Shown: positions 52,195-62,209 of the stretch, one piece after another | How positions within the stretch are numbered: position 1 is the first letter of the stretch | How the letters are laid out: each line of letters starts with the position of its first letter | NCBI GenBank assembly: GCA_965205225.1 | Contig: CBDBFZ010000003.1 | Span: 1,426,001 to 1,490,000 of the forward strand | Length of the DNA: 64,000 nucleotides | DNA from: Litorimonas sp965205225 | Lineage (GTDB): Bacteria; Pseudomonadota; Alphaproteobacteria; Caulobacterales; Maricaulaceae | Direction: 5' to 3' | Translations under genes and position numbers: made by a program | Notes under the pieces: generated by a model | Seen by the model: the letters and a program-made list of their open reading frames with translations, nothing else | What the model was told of the DNA's origin: nothing | Databases searched by the model: none

Positions 52195-52898
52195 AAGCTT
52201 CGCCCGACAAAAACGCGCAACTGATTGTCCGCCGCATCTTTGGTCAAACCATGAAGCGTGCCAACATATAAATCAATATTGTCGGTCAAACCTAAAGCAA
52301 TGAACGGACCGATTTCAGCGGTATTTCCGTTCAATATGCGAAGACCACTTGTGTCTCCGAAATCCACAAAACTATGAATACCAAACCGAAGACCTGATGC
52401 TGTCTTTCGTGACAATCCAAAACGTCCGCCAAATTTGAGTTCGTCCGTCGTTTTATCCGCAATCTGTAGCGTGTTCAGGAGAATGGCTCTCGCACGCCAA
52501 CCATCCGGCAGAGACCATTGGTTGATCCAGTTTGCTCTGACTTCATCGGGACGCCCATCGCCGCGAATTCTTCCTTCAAAGCCTAAGCCCGATTGATAGT
52601 CGTTACTATCAGGGGTGACCTGCCAAACGGCCTCTGCCTTAATGAAGTCGAAACCCATCTCTGAGGATGTTGTTTCACGTGTCGCAACGATACCTCGAAG
52701 ACGGATCTGGCTGTTCAGGGCCTTTTGATAATGGAACCGCTGTGACCAGCTGTCATCATCGAAATCAAATGCCAACCGATATTGAACTCCATGATCATCC
52801 GAATTGACCACTGGGCCGGAGACACCAGACGTATTCTGCGCCATAGCTAGAACGGCAAAGGCAAGCCAAAACCCTAGACCACATAGAATTCGCATCAA
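52191..52898 (-). CDS. Exported beta-barrel-like protein of unknown function
   Basis: A 235-residue protein with a signal peptide ending AVLAMAQ. The mature chain is a run of alternating beta strands (GVQYRLAFDFDDDSW, GLGFEGRIRG, WRARAILLNTLQIAD, LRFGIHSFVDFGD) and ends in VFVGRSF, the terminal Phe typical of outer-membrane barrels. No named family. Start 52898 or the next Met. Possible small outer-membrane porin-like protein; inference only. Confidence 0.6.
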   Translation of the reverse strand: MMRILCGLGFWLAFAVLAMAQNTSGVSGPVVNSDDHGVQYRLAFDFDDDSWSQRFHYQKALNSQIRLRGIVATRETTSSEMGFDFIKAEAVWQVTPDSNDYQSGLGFEGRIRGDGRPDEVRANWINQWSLPDGWRARAILLNTLQIADKTTDELKFGGRFGLSRKTASGLRFGIHSFVDFGDTSGLRILNGNTAEIGPFIALGLTDNIDLYVGTLHGLTKDAADNQLRVFVGRSF

Positions 52899-52902
52899 AA
52901 AA

Positions 52903-53779
52903 TCATCTCATCTGGAAGCGGGATATGTTCAGTTTCGTCACCGTCGGGAACCGTCCTTGCCACCAGTCTTCTGCGGCTTGTCTGATCCGCTCTGGACGCG
53001 ACGATACGAAGTTCCACCGTATATGGCGTTTGCCTAAAGGCGCTCCACCGATGACAGTAAGCTTTGTACGGCCCTGTGCCGTGATCAGATGGGTGCCGTC
53101 GCCAAGAATCGACAGAACGAATGTGTCAGACACCTCCCCATCAATGTCGGCACATCCCTGCACGACATAGATCGCCGATTCCTCTGCTGGCGGCAGGGTG
53201 ATGGTGGTTCCATCAGGGAAGTCGACTTCACAATAGAGCGTTTCGAAAAACATCTCGACTGGAGATGTAAGCCCGAACGCACTTCCCATCATGACGCGAA
53301 CCCTGGCCCCACCTGGTATGTCGGCTTCCGGTATGGGCGCGGCAGGGTGATGATAAAAGCTCGCTTCACGTCCTTCCTGGTCGTCTGGTAGCGCTAACCA
53401 GAGTTGCAGGCCATGCAGTTGATATCCCTTGGCGTGAAGCTCATCGCGTGTATGTTCACTATGAACGATACCACTTCCCACAACCATCGAATTGATCGCG
53501 CCCGGTTCGATCAGCAGCTATTGCCGAGATTGTCACGATACCAGATCTCACCTTCGAAGAGATAGGTGACGGTCGCAATGCCAATATGAGGATGAAGTTG
53601 GACGTCCATGCCCTCCCCGGTGCGTAGTCGACAGGTTCAAAATGATCGAAACACACCCAAGGCCCGACGGATCTATAACTAATCATGGGTAGCGCGCGCC
53701 GAACGGTGAACCTGTCGACTAATTCCTTGATCTTGGGTTTCAGGGAGGCTTTGATCGGCGCATCTTTCGGGGTAAACAT
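52903..53779 (-). pseudogene. Pirin-family protein with two frameshifts
   Basis: ATG at 53779 starts a pirin reading, FTVRRALPMISYRSVGPWVC, FDHFEPVDYAPG. The frame then shifts to EGMDVQLHPHIGIATVTYLF, EGEIWYRDNLGN and a TGA, and shifts again to LIEPGAINSMVVGSGIVHSE, HTRDEL, open to 52903. The metal-binding His residues and the C-terminal cupin (ADIPGGARVRVMMGSAFG) are preserved. Two single-base-type indels, near 53620 and 53520, break it. Confidence 0.85.
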
Positions 53780-53806
53780 GAATCGGAATTACAGAGAAAG
53801 TTTACT

Positions 53807-54439
53807 ATGCTCAAGTTGTATGATTGCTCGACAGCCCCCTCGCCGAGACGCGCCCGGATGTTCCTTGCGGAAAAGGGGCTGGAATGGGAAACGATCGAAG
53901 TCGATCTACAGGCGGCGGAGCAGCTCAAGTCTGATTTTCTGGCCATCAATCCACGGGCAACCGTTCCAGCGCTGGTGACTGAGGACGGTGACGTGATTGG
54001 TGAGAATCTCGCTATCGCCGCTTTTGTCGAGGCGATCCACCCTGATCCACCCTTGATGGGGACCACGCCGATCGAGAAAGCGCGCATATTGGAATGGGAT
54101 TTTCGTTGTACTATGGAAGGCTTGATGGCCATTGCCGAAATCCTTCGGAACAGTTCGCCACATATGAAGGGCCGCGCCTTGCCCGGCCCTCGCAATCTCG
54201 ATCAGATCGCAGAGCTCGCAGAGCGTGGACGCAAGCGATTAAATTGGTTTTTTGAAGATGTCGAAGCACATCTGGCAAAGACTGAGTATGTTGCTGGCGA
54301 AGGCTATAGTCTTGCGGACATCACTCTAACAGTTGTCTTCGACTTCTCTAAGTGGGTGAAAGCGCAGCCGGGCGAGAATCACCCTGCACTGCAGACCTAT
54401 ATGGCACACATGCGCGAACATCCTTCATACAATCTTTGA
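53807..54439 (+). CDS. Glutathione S-transferase family protein
   Basis: A 210-residue GST. N-domain MLKLYDCSTAPSPRRARMFL has a Cys/Ser active-site region, followed by INPRATVPALVTEDGDVIGE with cis-Pro and the glutathione gamma-Glu site (E-N instead of E-S). The all-helical C-domain contains AGEGYSLADITLTVVFDFSK. Resembles the Gtt/YfcG-type group in layout. Divergent from the broken pirin gene. Function unknown. Confidence 0.87.
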   Translation: MLKLYDCSTAPSPRRARMFLAEKGLEWETIEVDLQAAEQLKSDFLAINPRATVPALVTEDGDVIGENLAIAAFVEAIHPDPPLMGTTPIEKARILEWDFRCTMEGLMAIAEILRNSSPHMKGRALPGPRNLDQIAELAERGRKRLNWFFEDVEAHLAKTEYVAGEGYSLADITLTVVFDFSKWVKAQPGENHPALQTYMAHMREHPSYNL

Positions 54440-54465
54440 GAGTTGAGTGTTAAGACCATGCGTAT

Positions 54466-55278
54466 ATGGATAGTAATATGACACGTATTTCGACTCCTAA
54501 CGCTATTGCCGTGCCGAGAATACCCCGGCGCTGGGTCAAGGCCATTCGGCATTTCAAAAACCTCATCGCGGACAAGGAAGACACGTCTCAAGTCTTTCAC
54601 ATTACTTATGCGTTAAACGGAAGCGACCTCTATAAGAAATTTAACCAGTTCATCGCCCATCCGGAGGGACGCAAACGGTTCGAAGAACGTTGTTACCTAC
54701 CGCCAATTTTGGATGACCGGAAGACATTGCGGGCCATGCCCAAAGGTTCCCTGGCCGATGCTTACTGCAACTTCATGGACCGCGAAGGCTTAACGGCGCA
54801 GGGACTAGTCGATGAGTTCGATAACTTCATCGAAGATATGGATGATACGCGTACACCGGAATTTAAATGGTATAATCACCGTTCACGCGACACACATGAC
54901 ATGCTGCATGTTCTGACAGGCTATGGCCGCGATGCGCTTGGCGAGACTTGCGTACTCGCTTACAGCTATCAACAGACATCTGGTCTCGGCATCCAATTCA
55001 TTGCCTATATGGGCGCTCTGGAAGTGAAGCGCTGGGCCCCGAAAGGCGCGCCCGTCATCGGATCTATTCGCGAGGCCGCTCGGCGCGGAAAAGCGGCCAA
55101 TAACATTATGCTCTATGATCTGCTGGACCTGTTGCCGCGCCCCCTCGAGGACGTGCGCGAGATGCTGAACATCCGACCCATGACGGTTTATTCAGAGGTA
55201 CACCGGATGATGCGCGAGGCAGGTCTGGATCCCTATGAGGTTGTCGGCGGCACCGTTGTCGATCCTGTCGGTGCGTAG
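54466..55278 (+). CDS. coq4: Coq4-family ubiquinone biosynthesis protein
   Basis: A 270-residue Coq4 homologue. The family zinc motif HDxxH-x(11)-E is present as THDMLHVLTGYGRDALGE, after FKWYNHRSRD, and the chain continues with EVKRWAPKGAP and RRGKAANNIMLYDLLDLLP. Coq4 acts in the ubiquinone head-group pathway (decarboxylation/hydroxylation at C1) and organises the complex. Bacterial forms are common in alphaproteobacteria. Start is the ATG at 54466 or that at 54478. Ends inside the convergent DUF985 pseudogene. Confidence 0.88.
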   Translation: MDSNMTRISTPNAIAVPRIPRRWVKAIRHFKNLIADKEDTSQVFHITYALNGSDLYKKFNQFIAHPEGRKRFEERCYLPPILDDRKTLRAMPKGSLADAYCNFMDREGLTAQGLVDEFDNFIEDMDDTRTPEFKWYNHRSRDTHDMLHVLTGYGRDALGETCVLAYSYQQTSGLGIQFIAYMGALEVKRWAPKGAPVIGSIREAARRGKAANNIMLYDLLDLLPRPLEDVREMLNIRPMTVYSEVHRMMREAGLDPYEVVGGTVVDPVGA

Positions 55279-55750
55279 AGTTCCTTCAGGTCAGTTTTTC
55301 TATCCAGTCTTTCGCATCCGGCTGTTCCGATAGAAGTGTTGTCCCAGTCCACAAGTTCAAATCTCTCAAATTCGAAACCTGGGCTCACAGTGTATCCGAC
55401 TAAGCAGTAACTATTGTCTTCGGCGCGCGCAGCGCCGAACCAGACTCCAGCCTTGATGACCATCTGCAGATTATCTCGGCCCAGCCTGTCGATATGGACC
55501 TGACCATCCGGCTCCAGAAAATAAATAGCCAGTTCCCCGCCTTTATAATGATGCCAGATTTCGTCCGCATCGACCTGTGGAACCGTGAGACCTCCAACCC
55601 GCTGAGCAAATAGAGTATAGCTGTTCCGGCAGATCGCCCACGCGCCTCGATCTGAACTGTGAGATCCGACCGATAGGTTTCCCGATAGAATCCGCCCTCC
55701 GGGTGCGGCTATAGCCCGTGGCGTTCAATGAGTTCGCTGGTTGTTTGCAT
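55233..55750 (-). pseudogene. DUF985-family cupin, nonsense plus frameshift
   Basis: Reading from ATG 55750: MQTTSELIERHGL, TAG where relatives have Glu, PHPEGGFYRETYRSDL, and TVQIEARGRSAGTAILYLL. A frameshift near 55560 leads to VDADEIWHHYKGGELAIYFL, EPDGQVHIDRLGRDNLQMVI, KAGVWFGAARAEDNSYCLVG and YTVSPGFEFERFELVDWDN. This is a full DUF985 (cupin_5) protein except for the two lesions. The terminal frame overlaps the end of coq4 by 46 nt. Confidence 0.85.
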
Positions 55751-55818
55751 CATGCGTATCCCTAAAGAAAAAGCCACCCACGAGGGACGGCTGCTTCAAT
55801 CATTATGAGATGTCGGTC

Positions 55819-56052
55819 CTAACGGGTGTGTTGCTTCTTGCTCGGGATCAGACCTTCAATCTGAGCACGCTTGCGGGCAAGCTTACGAGCACGACGAACG
55901 GATTCAGCCTGTTCGCGGACACGCTTCTCTGATGGTTTCTCGTAATGTTTACGGGATTTCATTTCGCGCAGGATGCCTTCGTTTTGCAGCTTTTTCTTAA
56001 GCGCGCGAAGGGCCTGATCGACATTGTTCTGGCGGACGTAGATTTCGACCAT
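55819..56052 (-). CDS. rpsU: 30S ribosomal protein S21
   Basis: A 77-residue small-subunit protein. VEIYVRQNNVDQALRALKKK, LQNEGILREMKSRKHYEKPS and a basic C-terminus ending PSKKQHTR match alphaproteobacterial S21. ATG at 56052 gives the family N-terminus; the frame open to 56184 is not part of the gene. It stands alone between a cupin relic and an alpha/beta-hydrolase relic. Confidence 0.96.
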   Translation of the reverse strand: MVEIYVRQNNVDQALRALKKKLQNEGILREMKSRKHYEKPSEKRVREQAESVRRARKLARKRAQIEGLIPSKKQHTR

Positions 56053-56204
56053 GTGTCGATTCAACTCTCTTTCGAATAAATAGCACAAGGCCTCGGGTCG
56101 CCCGCGAGGCTTACGTTCGAGCGGGACATAGTGTCGATTCCCGCGATCCGCAAGATGTTTTTGCGGTTGGCAGACCCGGTGCAAACGCCATTTATTGTCC
56201 AGCC

Positions 56205-57179
56205 ATGAACTACGATAATCCTACGTATATATCCATCGACGGGTTCCAGATTGCCACCTACCCGCATGGCCCTGAAGACGGCACGCCGATTATCCTGATC
56301 CACGGTTGGCCGGAACTCGCCTATAGCTGGTTCACCACTGTCCCTGCCCTGGCAGAGGCTGGTTACCGCGTCATCGCCTATGACCTGCTTGGATTTGGCA
56401 AAAGCAGCGCGCCACGCGAGGTGTCGCATTACGGCATGGCCAATCTGATTGGCCATCTCGAAGCCGTGCTAGATCACTACGATATTGATCGTGCCATTCT
56501 GTGTGGTCATGACTGGGGTGGCATCATCCTGTGGCACGCCGTTCGAATGCTGAAACCGCATCATTGCCGCCATTAGAATCAGCACACCCCATGTCGGACA
56601 CGCGCCTGTCGATCCCATGATCATCCTCGAGAAACGATTCGGTCGGGAGCATTACTTTATCAAGTTTCGGGATCGGACAGACGCCATCGAAGCGCTCTAC
56701 AATTCGAATCCGGATGCATTCTTCCGAATGATGTTTCGAACCTCTCCGAATGGGCTGAAATTGACCCCAGAATTGACATACCTTCCCAACCGCTTCGAAA
56801 CTTATCTAAAGGTGGGCGCACCCGACAATGCGATATGGTGGTCACGCCAGCACAGCGCGCTGTCTATGCGGATGCATATGAACGCACCGGCTTTCTTTCG
56901 GGCATGAACTATTACCGCAATATAATGGCGAATTGGGAATTGGCTAAAGACCTGTCGACAAACATCGACGTTCTTTCGCTGATGATCAGCCTCGAAGACG
57001 ACTTCTTCCTGCCGCCAAGCATGACGGAGGATATGGTGAAAACCGTGCCCGATCTGGCACGAATGACGATCCCGGATTGCAGCCACTGGGCCATGTGGAA
57101 TGCCCCTGAGGACGTCAACGCGGCTATGTTGGCCTGGTTAAACCAACGCGGTTTCTGGCCTGTTCTCAATCGAAGTTGA
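56205..57179 (+). pseudogene. Epoxide-hydrolase-type alpha/beta hydrolase, two frameshifts
   Basis: The first piece (56205-56576) has HGWPELAYSWF (oxyanion motif), YDLLGFGKSSAP and the nucleophile motif CGHDWGG. Then a frame change near 56553 gives NRIIAAIRISTPHVG, GREHYFIKFRD and LKLTPELTYLPNRFE. A second change near 56830 gives MVVTPAQRAVYADAYERTGF, SGMNYYRNIMANWEL, EDDFFLPPSM and the catalytic His in IPDCSHWAMWNAPEDV. All catalytic residues survive, but two indels prevent a full product. Confidence 0.87.
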
Positions 57180-57194
57180 GGACAAGTTAGACCC

Positions 57195-60100
57195 CTACTC
57201 CCACCAGTAGGGTAAGCGCTTGGCGTTGCCGGTCTCGACTTCATTCATCGTCGCGCTCTCATACAGACGCCCTCCGATCATGACATGGGTCAGGCTTTCA
57301 GCGTTCGCGATGTCGGCGAGCGGGTCCGCGTCCATGATAACGAGATCAGCCAGCTTCCCGGCTTCGATACTTCCAATATCCATGGACAGTCCAAGATGAC
57401 GCGCTGGTTCTGTTGTGGCCGTCATCAACGCCTGCAGCGGGCTCATCCCGCCGCGCTGAAAGCTTTGCATCTCCCAGTGGGCGGCCAAACCCTCGCGCTG
57501 ACCGTGAGCGCCGATACTGACGGGCACGCCGGCCTCCATCAACTTTTTCGAAACCGCCCCAGAAGGTACGTCCGCATAATCTTCAATTGGCGCCATCTGG
57601 CGACGCACGGACCGCGCTTGCAGAATTGTCGGAGGAACATGTTTCGACAGGATCGGATGTTTCCAGATATCGGTTGTCTGATAATAGTAATCCTCACCGC
57701 GGACCCCGCCATAGGTGACAGCCAAAGTTGGCGTATAGGCGACATTGGTTTGGCTATACATCTGGATAACATCGTCATAAATGTCCCAGACAGGCAGATT
57801 ATGCTCGACTGACGTGTTGCCGTCCTGAACCAGCGCCATGTCCATGTGATATTGCGCCCCGCCCTCGGCAACGACCAGGACATTTGCCTCACGCGCAGCT
57901 TCGACCACTTGCTGGCGCTGATCACGGCGCGGCTGGTTATAGTTCTTAACAGCGAGAGCGCCCTGATTAACCAGCCGGTCCACATGTTCTTTTGCGTCAT
58001 CGAAACTTTCGATGGACGCATAGAATCCCGGCGCTTTGGCTCCGTAAATCACTTCGCCAGTCGAATAGATGCGGGGGGCAAGAAGTTTGCCAGCTCGCTG
58101 CATTTCAGCGGCAGGAAAGATCAGTTCCGCGCTTGAGCTTGGATCAAAGATCGTTGTCACGCCGAGCGCCAATGTGGCCACCGTTTCCCAATTCTGTTGC
58201 GGCACGAGTCCAGACACGCCTTGCGGTCCATGTGCATGCGCGTCGATAAAGCCGGGCGTGACCGACTTGCCCGACAGATCGACCACCTTAGCGTTAGCGG
58301 GAATCGAAACATTCGCTCCCACAGATCGGATCCGGTCACCCTCGATCAGGATCGTGCCCTGTTCGACAACACCGCCATCATCGCTGGACATGGTGACAAT
58401 GCGGACATTGGTCAGCGCAACGAGTCCCGTTGGCTTATTGGCAGCTACGCGCATACCAATATCGATTCCCGCTGTGACGGGCTCGAAATCATCATCAGCC
58501 AGCTGGGCTTTTGTGGCCGAGAATAGCGTTGATCCGAGCGTCCAGTGCAGTGTTCCGTTCAGACTCCAACTTGGATAGGTCGCCCCGCCCTCACTGATCT
58601 TCGTTACGGGGAGTGCCTTGGCGTTACGGCCCGCACTGACTTTATGCGGTCCGGGTAGAAGCGGCATAACGTAGAGATTATAGTTCTCACGGAAAGCAAC
58701 CTGACGTCCGTCCGGGCTGACTACATAGGTCTGCGCCATCTTATTCATCGCATGAATGCGTTCTTTATTACCTGTCAGATCGACACTTACAAGCTGGCTC
58801 GCATCGTCGGCATATCGGGTGAAGAACAGACGGCTGTTCGATCCGTCGAAATGGGGGTCAGACCCAGACTTGGAGATACGTTCCGGCGCACCTCTGCCGA
58901 CACGTTTTACATAAAGCCCCGTATCGAACGACCATTCGGGCGCGACCAGATTGCCGCCGCTGTGCTTCTCATAGGTGACGTAAGCCCCATTAGGCGACAG
59001 GCGGGGACTACGATAGTGGCCCGGCTCGGTCGTGACGTTCAGCACGTCACCCGTATCCCGTTGAATTCTGTAGATCGTCGCAAGCGCAGCATCATCCCAG
59101 GCTACAAAGACAACGGACCGTCCATCGCGAGAAAAGGAAGGTTGCAATTCCCGAATATCATCTGCCAGCTGCGTTAGACGTGTGATCTTACCCGTGCGTA
59201 AATTCCGGGTGTAAATCTTGCCAAGGCTCTCCAACAAAACTGTTCGACCATCAGGAGACACCTCAACAAAACGGGGCATTTTTATGTCAAATTGATCGGG
59301 AGAGACATCTGTGGCTTGCCGCGGCGCATCGAGAACTGGCCGCGTATCGGTTACGCGAAATTCAATGTGATCAATATTGTCTTCAGCCACATCGTAGCGG
59401 TGGATTTTGCCACGCGCCCAGAAGAAAATGCTGTTGCTGTCCGGGCTCCAATCCATATTTGGGTAGACGCCCGTAATCGCCCAGGTCTCCTGCATGTCCT
59501 GATCCAGATGATCGAAAATCATCCGTTCTTCGCCGCTCGACAGGTCCTTCAGGAACAGGCGGGACTGCGCGCGCACCCGTTTAACATAGGCCAGATATCT
59601 GCCGTCGGGCGACGGCGTTGGACGTACTGCACCGCCCGCACCCCCTGCGGCAACATCGGTCTCACCTGTTTCCATGTCATAGCGTTTGATCTGGAAAAGC
59701 TCTGTATTGGAATCCTGCGCATATTCGAAGATCGGACCGGGCGTGACATTCTGACTGTAATAGACGCCCTTGCCGTCCGGCGTGAACATGGGTTCACCAA
59801 GTTCTTTTTGATGCGCTTCTGAGGGGCGTTTTACGAGCTGTACACCGGAGCCGCCCTTGGTCGAGTAGAGCCAGATTTCACCGACACCCGCCGAGCGCGA
59901 TGTCGTGAAGTGCTTTCGCGCCGCAATGAAATCACCAGACGGATGCCATGTCGCATTATTGAGTAGCCTGAAGGATTCCTTGGTCACCTGCTCCATGTCC
60001 GAACCGTCAATATCCATTGTCCAGATATTGTCGCCGCCCCCGCGATCCGATGTGAAGGCTAGGCGCGATCCATCAGGCGAGAAACGCGGCTGCATCTCCC

Positions 60101-60383
60101 ACGCCATGCCAGAGGCAATGTTGGTCGCCGTACCGCCAGTAACAGGCACTGTATAAATGTCGCCAAGCATATCGAACGTGATCGTTTGTCCGTCGGGCGA
60201 GACATCGAGACTCATCCACGTGCCCTCGGTAACATCAATCTTAATGTCGCGGGTCTTTCCGGGTGGGTTAGTGACGTCCCACTTCGTCTTTTCCTTGTCA
60301 GCTCCGTTCTGAGCGTGTGCGATGTTTGCCGTGGTCAAAGCCGTGGACAACGCTACGGTACAAAGAAGTAATCTGCGAAACAT
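57195..60383 (-). CDS. Exported TolB-propeller/amidohydrolase fusion protein
   Basis: A 1062-residue protein. A signal peptide (LSTALTTANIAHA) precedes a long WD40/PD40-like TolB beta-propeller (about 40-660, repeated DG-x-A/S motifs such as FSPDGSRLAFTSDRGG and PSPDGRYLAYVKR). An amidohydrolase barrel (about 665-1040) follows, with metal motif VTPGFIDAHAHGP, GVTTIFDPSS, VKNYNQ, SVEHNLPVWD, VSIGAHGQ and GSIEAGKLADLVIMDADPL. Start 60383 has aagggga upstream. Such fusions are common in marine bacteria and are thought to act on peptides or cyclic amides in the periplasm; substrate unknown. Confidence 0.9.
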   Translation of the reverse strand: MFRRLLLCTVALSTALTTANIAHAQNGADKEKTKWDVTNPPGKTRDIKIDVTEGTWMSLDVSPDGQTITFDMLGDIYTVPVTGGTATNIASGMAWEMQPRFSPDGSRLAFTSDRGGGDNIWTMDIDGSDMEQVTKESFRLLNNATWHPSGDFIAARKHFTTSRSAGVGEIWLYSTKGGSGVQLVKRPSEAHQKELGEPMFTPDGKGVYYSQNVTPGPIFEYAQDSNTELFQIKRYDMETGETDVAAGGAGGAVRPTPSPDGRYLAYVKRVRAQSRLFLKDLSSGEERMIFDHLDQDMQETWAITGVYPNMDWSPDSNSIFFWARGKIHRYDVAEDNIDHIEFRVTDTRPVLDAPRQATDVSPDQFDIKMPRFVEVSPDGRTVLLESLGKIYTRNLRTGKITRLTQLADDIRELQPSFSRDGRSVVFVAWDDAALATIYRIQRDTGDVLNVTTEPGHYRSPRLSPNGAYVTYEKHSGGNLVAPEWSFDTGLYVKRVGRGAPERISKSGSDPHFDGSNSRLFFTRYADDASQLVSVDLTGNKERIHAMNKMAQTYVVSPDGRQVAFRENYNLYVMPLLPGPHKVSAGRNAKALPVTKISEGGATYPSWSLNGTLHWTLGSTLFSATKAQLADDDFEPVTAGIDIGMRVAANKPTGLVALTNVRIVTMSSDDGGVVEQGTILIEGDRIRSVGANVSIPANAKVVDLSGKSVTPGFIDAHAHGPQGVSGLVPQQNWETVATLALGVTTIFDPSSSAELIFPAAEMQRAGKLLAPRIYSTGEVIYGAKAPGFYASIESFDDAKEHVDRLVNQGALAVKNYNQPRRDQRQQVVEAAREANVLVVAEGGAQYHMDMALVQDGNTSVEHNLPVWDIYDDVIQMYSQTNVAYTPTLAVTYGGVRGEDYYYQTTDIWKHPILSKHVPPTILQARSVRRQMAPIEDYADVPSGAVSKKLMEAGVPVSIGAHGQREGLAAHWEMQSFQRGGMSPLQALMTATTEPARHLGLSMDIGSIEAGKLADLVIMDADPLADIANAESLTHVMIGGRLYESATMNEVETGNAKRLPYWWE

Positions 60384-60489
60384 GAGGATCCCCTTGCGAA
60401 TTTCCTGACGGGGTAACACTCGACTAGCGGGACGTCATCACAGATCAGCCCGGAAACGGGGTGATCCACACGGAAAATGTCACTTAGAA

Positions 60490-60505
60490 AGGCAAACTCT
60501 TGCCT
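60490..60505 (-). terminator. Candidate terminator of pyrG
   Basis: A 6-bp stem aggcaa/ttgcct with a four-base loop, directly after the pyrG stop, followed on the minus strand by TTTC. Short stem and short U-run make it weak. Confidence 0.4.
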
Positions 60506-60513
60506 GGGGGGCG

Positions 60514-62151
60514 TCAAACCAGTCTACTTTGCTCCACAGCGGCACCGATAAATCCGCTAAAAAGCGGATGCGGGTCGAACGGGCGGCTCTTTAGCTCTGG
60601 GTGAAATTGGACACCGACAAACCAGGGATGGCCGGGAATCTCGACGATCTCAGGGAGGATACTGTCTGGCGACACGCCGGAGAACCGCAAGCCAACATCC
60701 TCGAGTGGCTGACGATAGTCGATATTGACTTCGTAGCGGTGGCGGTGGCGTTCGCTGATCTCATGCGTACCGTAGGTCTCTGCGACGAGTGAGCCTTCTG
60801 CTAGCAATGCGGGATAAGCGCCCAAACGCATCGTTCCTCCCAAATCAGTATTGGCTGTACGCTCGAAGCGCTCATTGCTGCGGGTCCATTCTGTCATCAG
60901 GCCAACGATGTTTTCGCCCTCGTCGCCGAACTCTGAAGAGCTGGCACTGTTAATATTGGCAAGATTTCGAGCCGCTTCGATGACAGCCATCTGCATGCCA
61001 AGGCAGATGCCGAAATAGGGGATCTGTTTCTCCCGAGCATATTGCACGGCCTTGATTTTACCCTCCGTCCCACGCTCCCCAAAACCACCCGGCACAAGGA
61101 TACCATGCGCACCTCTGAGGACGGCTTCGGGCTCCATCGTTTCAAAATCTTCGGCTTCAACCCATCGAATTTTGACCTTCACCTCATTGGCAATGCCGCC
61201 GTGGACCAGCGCTTCCGTAATGGATTTATAGGCATCCGGCAGAACGGTATATTTGCCAACGATTGCAATCTTTACCTCTCCATCCGGATTTGACAACGTA
61301 TTGTCGATTTCTTGCCACTTTGACAGATTGGCTTCGGGCGGTGTGAGGATACCAAAATGGTTGAGAACCTCACGGTCCAAGCCCTCCTCGTGATAGGTCA
61401 GAGGCACGGCATAGATTGAACTGGCGTCCAGACCCTGAATGACAGCATTCTCCCGGACATTACAGAAACGGGCGATCTTCTGACGCTCAGCCTTCGGGAT
61501 TTCGCGCTCGCTGCGGCATAGCAATATGTCGGGCTGGATACCAATCGAGCGGAGTTCCTTGACCGAGTGCTGGGTCGGCTTTGTTTTCATCTCACCCGCC
61601 ACAGCGATGTAAGGCAGCAAGGTTACGTGCAGGAAGCAGCACTGACTCCGTGGCAGCTCCTGACCCAGTTGCCGTAAGACTTCGAAGAATGGGAGACCTT
61701 CAATATCGCCGACCGTACCGCCAACTTCACACAATACGAAATCCACATCCCCGGCATCAAACAAGACGAAGTTTTTGATTTCATTAGTCACGTGCGGAAT
61801 GACTTGCACAGTCGCACCAAGGTAATCGCCGCGCCGTTCCTTGGCGATAATGTCGGAATAGATCCGGCCTGTCGTAATATTGTCGCCCTGTGTCGCCGAC
61901 ACACCGGTAAAACGCTCATAGTGACCGAGGTCAAGATCCGTCTCGGCCCCATCGTCAGTCACATAGACTTCGCCGTGCTGGTAGGGACTCATCGTGCCCG
62001 GATCGACATTCAGATAGGGATCGAGCTTACGTAGGCGAACGCTGTAGCCACGTGCCTGCAGCAGCGCGCCTAGCGCCGCTGACGCCAGGCCTTTGCCCAG
62101 TGACGAGACGACTCCGCCTGTAATGAAAATATAGCGAGGCTGTTTGGCCAT
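60514..62151 (-). CDS. pyrG: CTP synthase
   Basis: A 545-residue enzyme aminating UTP to CTP with glutamine and ATP. The N-terminal synthase domain has FITGGVVSSLGKGLASAALG and the UTP/Mg region GTVGDIEGLPFFE. The C-terminal class I amidotransferase has the nucleophile in PYFGICLGMQMAVIEAARNL and the His-x-Glu in GVQFHPELKSRPF. Start at 62151 (MAKQPRYIF) rather than 62157 matches family N-termini. Downstream of secG, as in many alphaproteobacteria. Confidence 0.97.
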   Translation of the reverse strand: MAKQPRYIFITGGVVSSLGKGLASAALGALLQARGYSVRLRKLDPYLNVDPGTMSPYQHGEVYVTDDGAETDLDLGHYERFTGVSATQGDNITTGRIYSDIIAKERRGDYLGATVQVIPHVTNEIKNFVLFDAGDVDFVLCEVGGTVGDIEGLPFFEVLRQLGQELPRSQCCFLHVTLLPYIAVAGEMKTKPTQHSVKELRSIGIQPDILLCRSEREIPKAERQKIARFCNVRENAVIQGLDASSIYAVPLTYHEEGLDREVLNHFGILTPPEANLSKWQEIDNTLSNPDGEVKIAIVGKYTVLPDAYKSITEALVHGGIANEVKVKIRWVEAEDFETMEPEAVLRGAHGILVPGGFGERGTEGKIKAVQYAREKQIPYFGICLGMQMAVIEAARNLANINSASSSEFGDEGENIVGLMTEWTRSNERFERTANTDLGGTMRLGAYPALLAEGSLVAETYGTHEISERHRHRYEVNIDYRQPLEDVGLRFSGVSPDSILPEIVEIPGHPWFVGVQFHPELKSRPFDPHPLFSGFIGAAVEQSRLV

Positions 62152-62209
62152 CAACACACCATCCCTGCGCCCGGCAAAGGACGCAGGATCGCGGTCTCAC
62201 CAGTAGCGT

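Noticed and set aside
21900..55750. Stop-codon (amber) recoding, because several broken genes show in-frame TAG
   Set aside because: feoA, the M1 peptidase and the VOC gene end normally in TAG, other broken genes use TAA or TGA, and most also carry frameshifts. Ordinary pseudogenes fit better.
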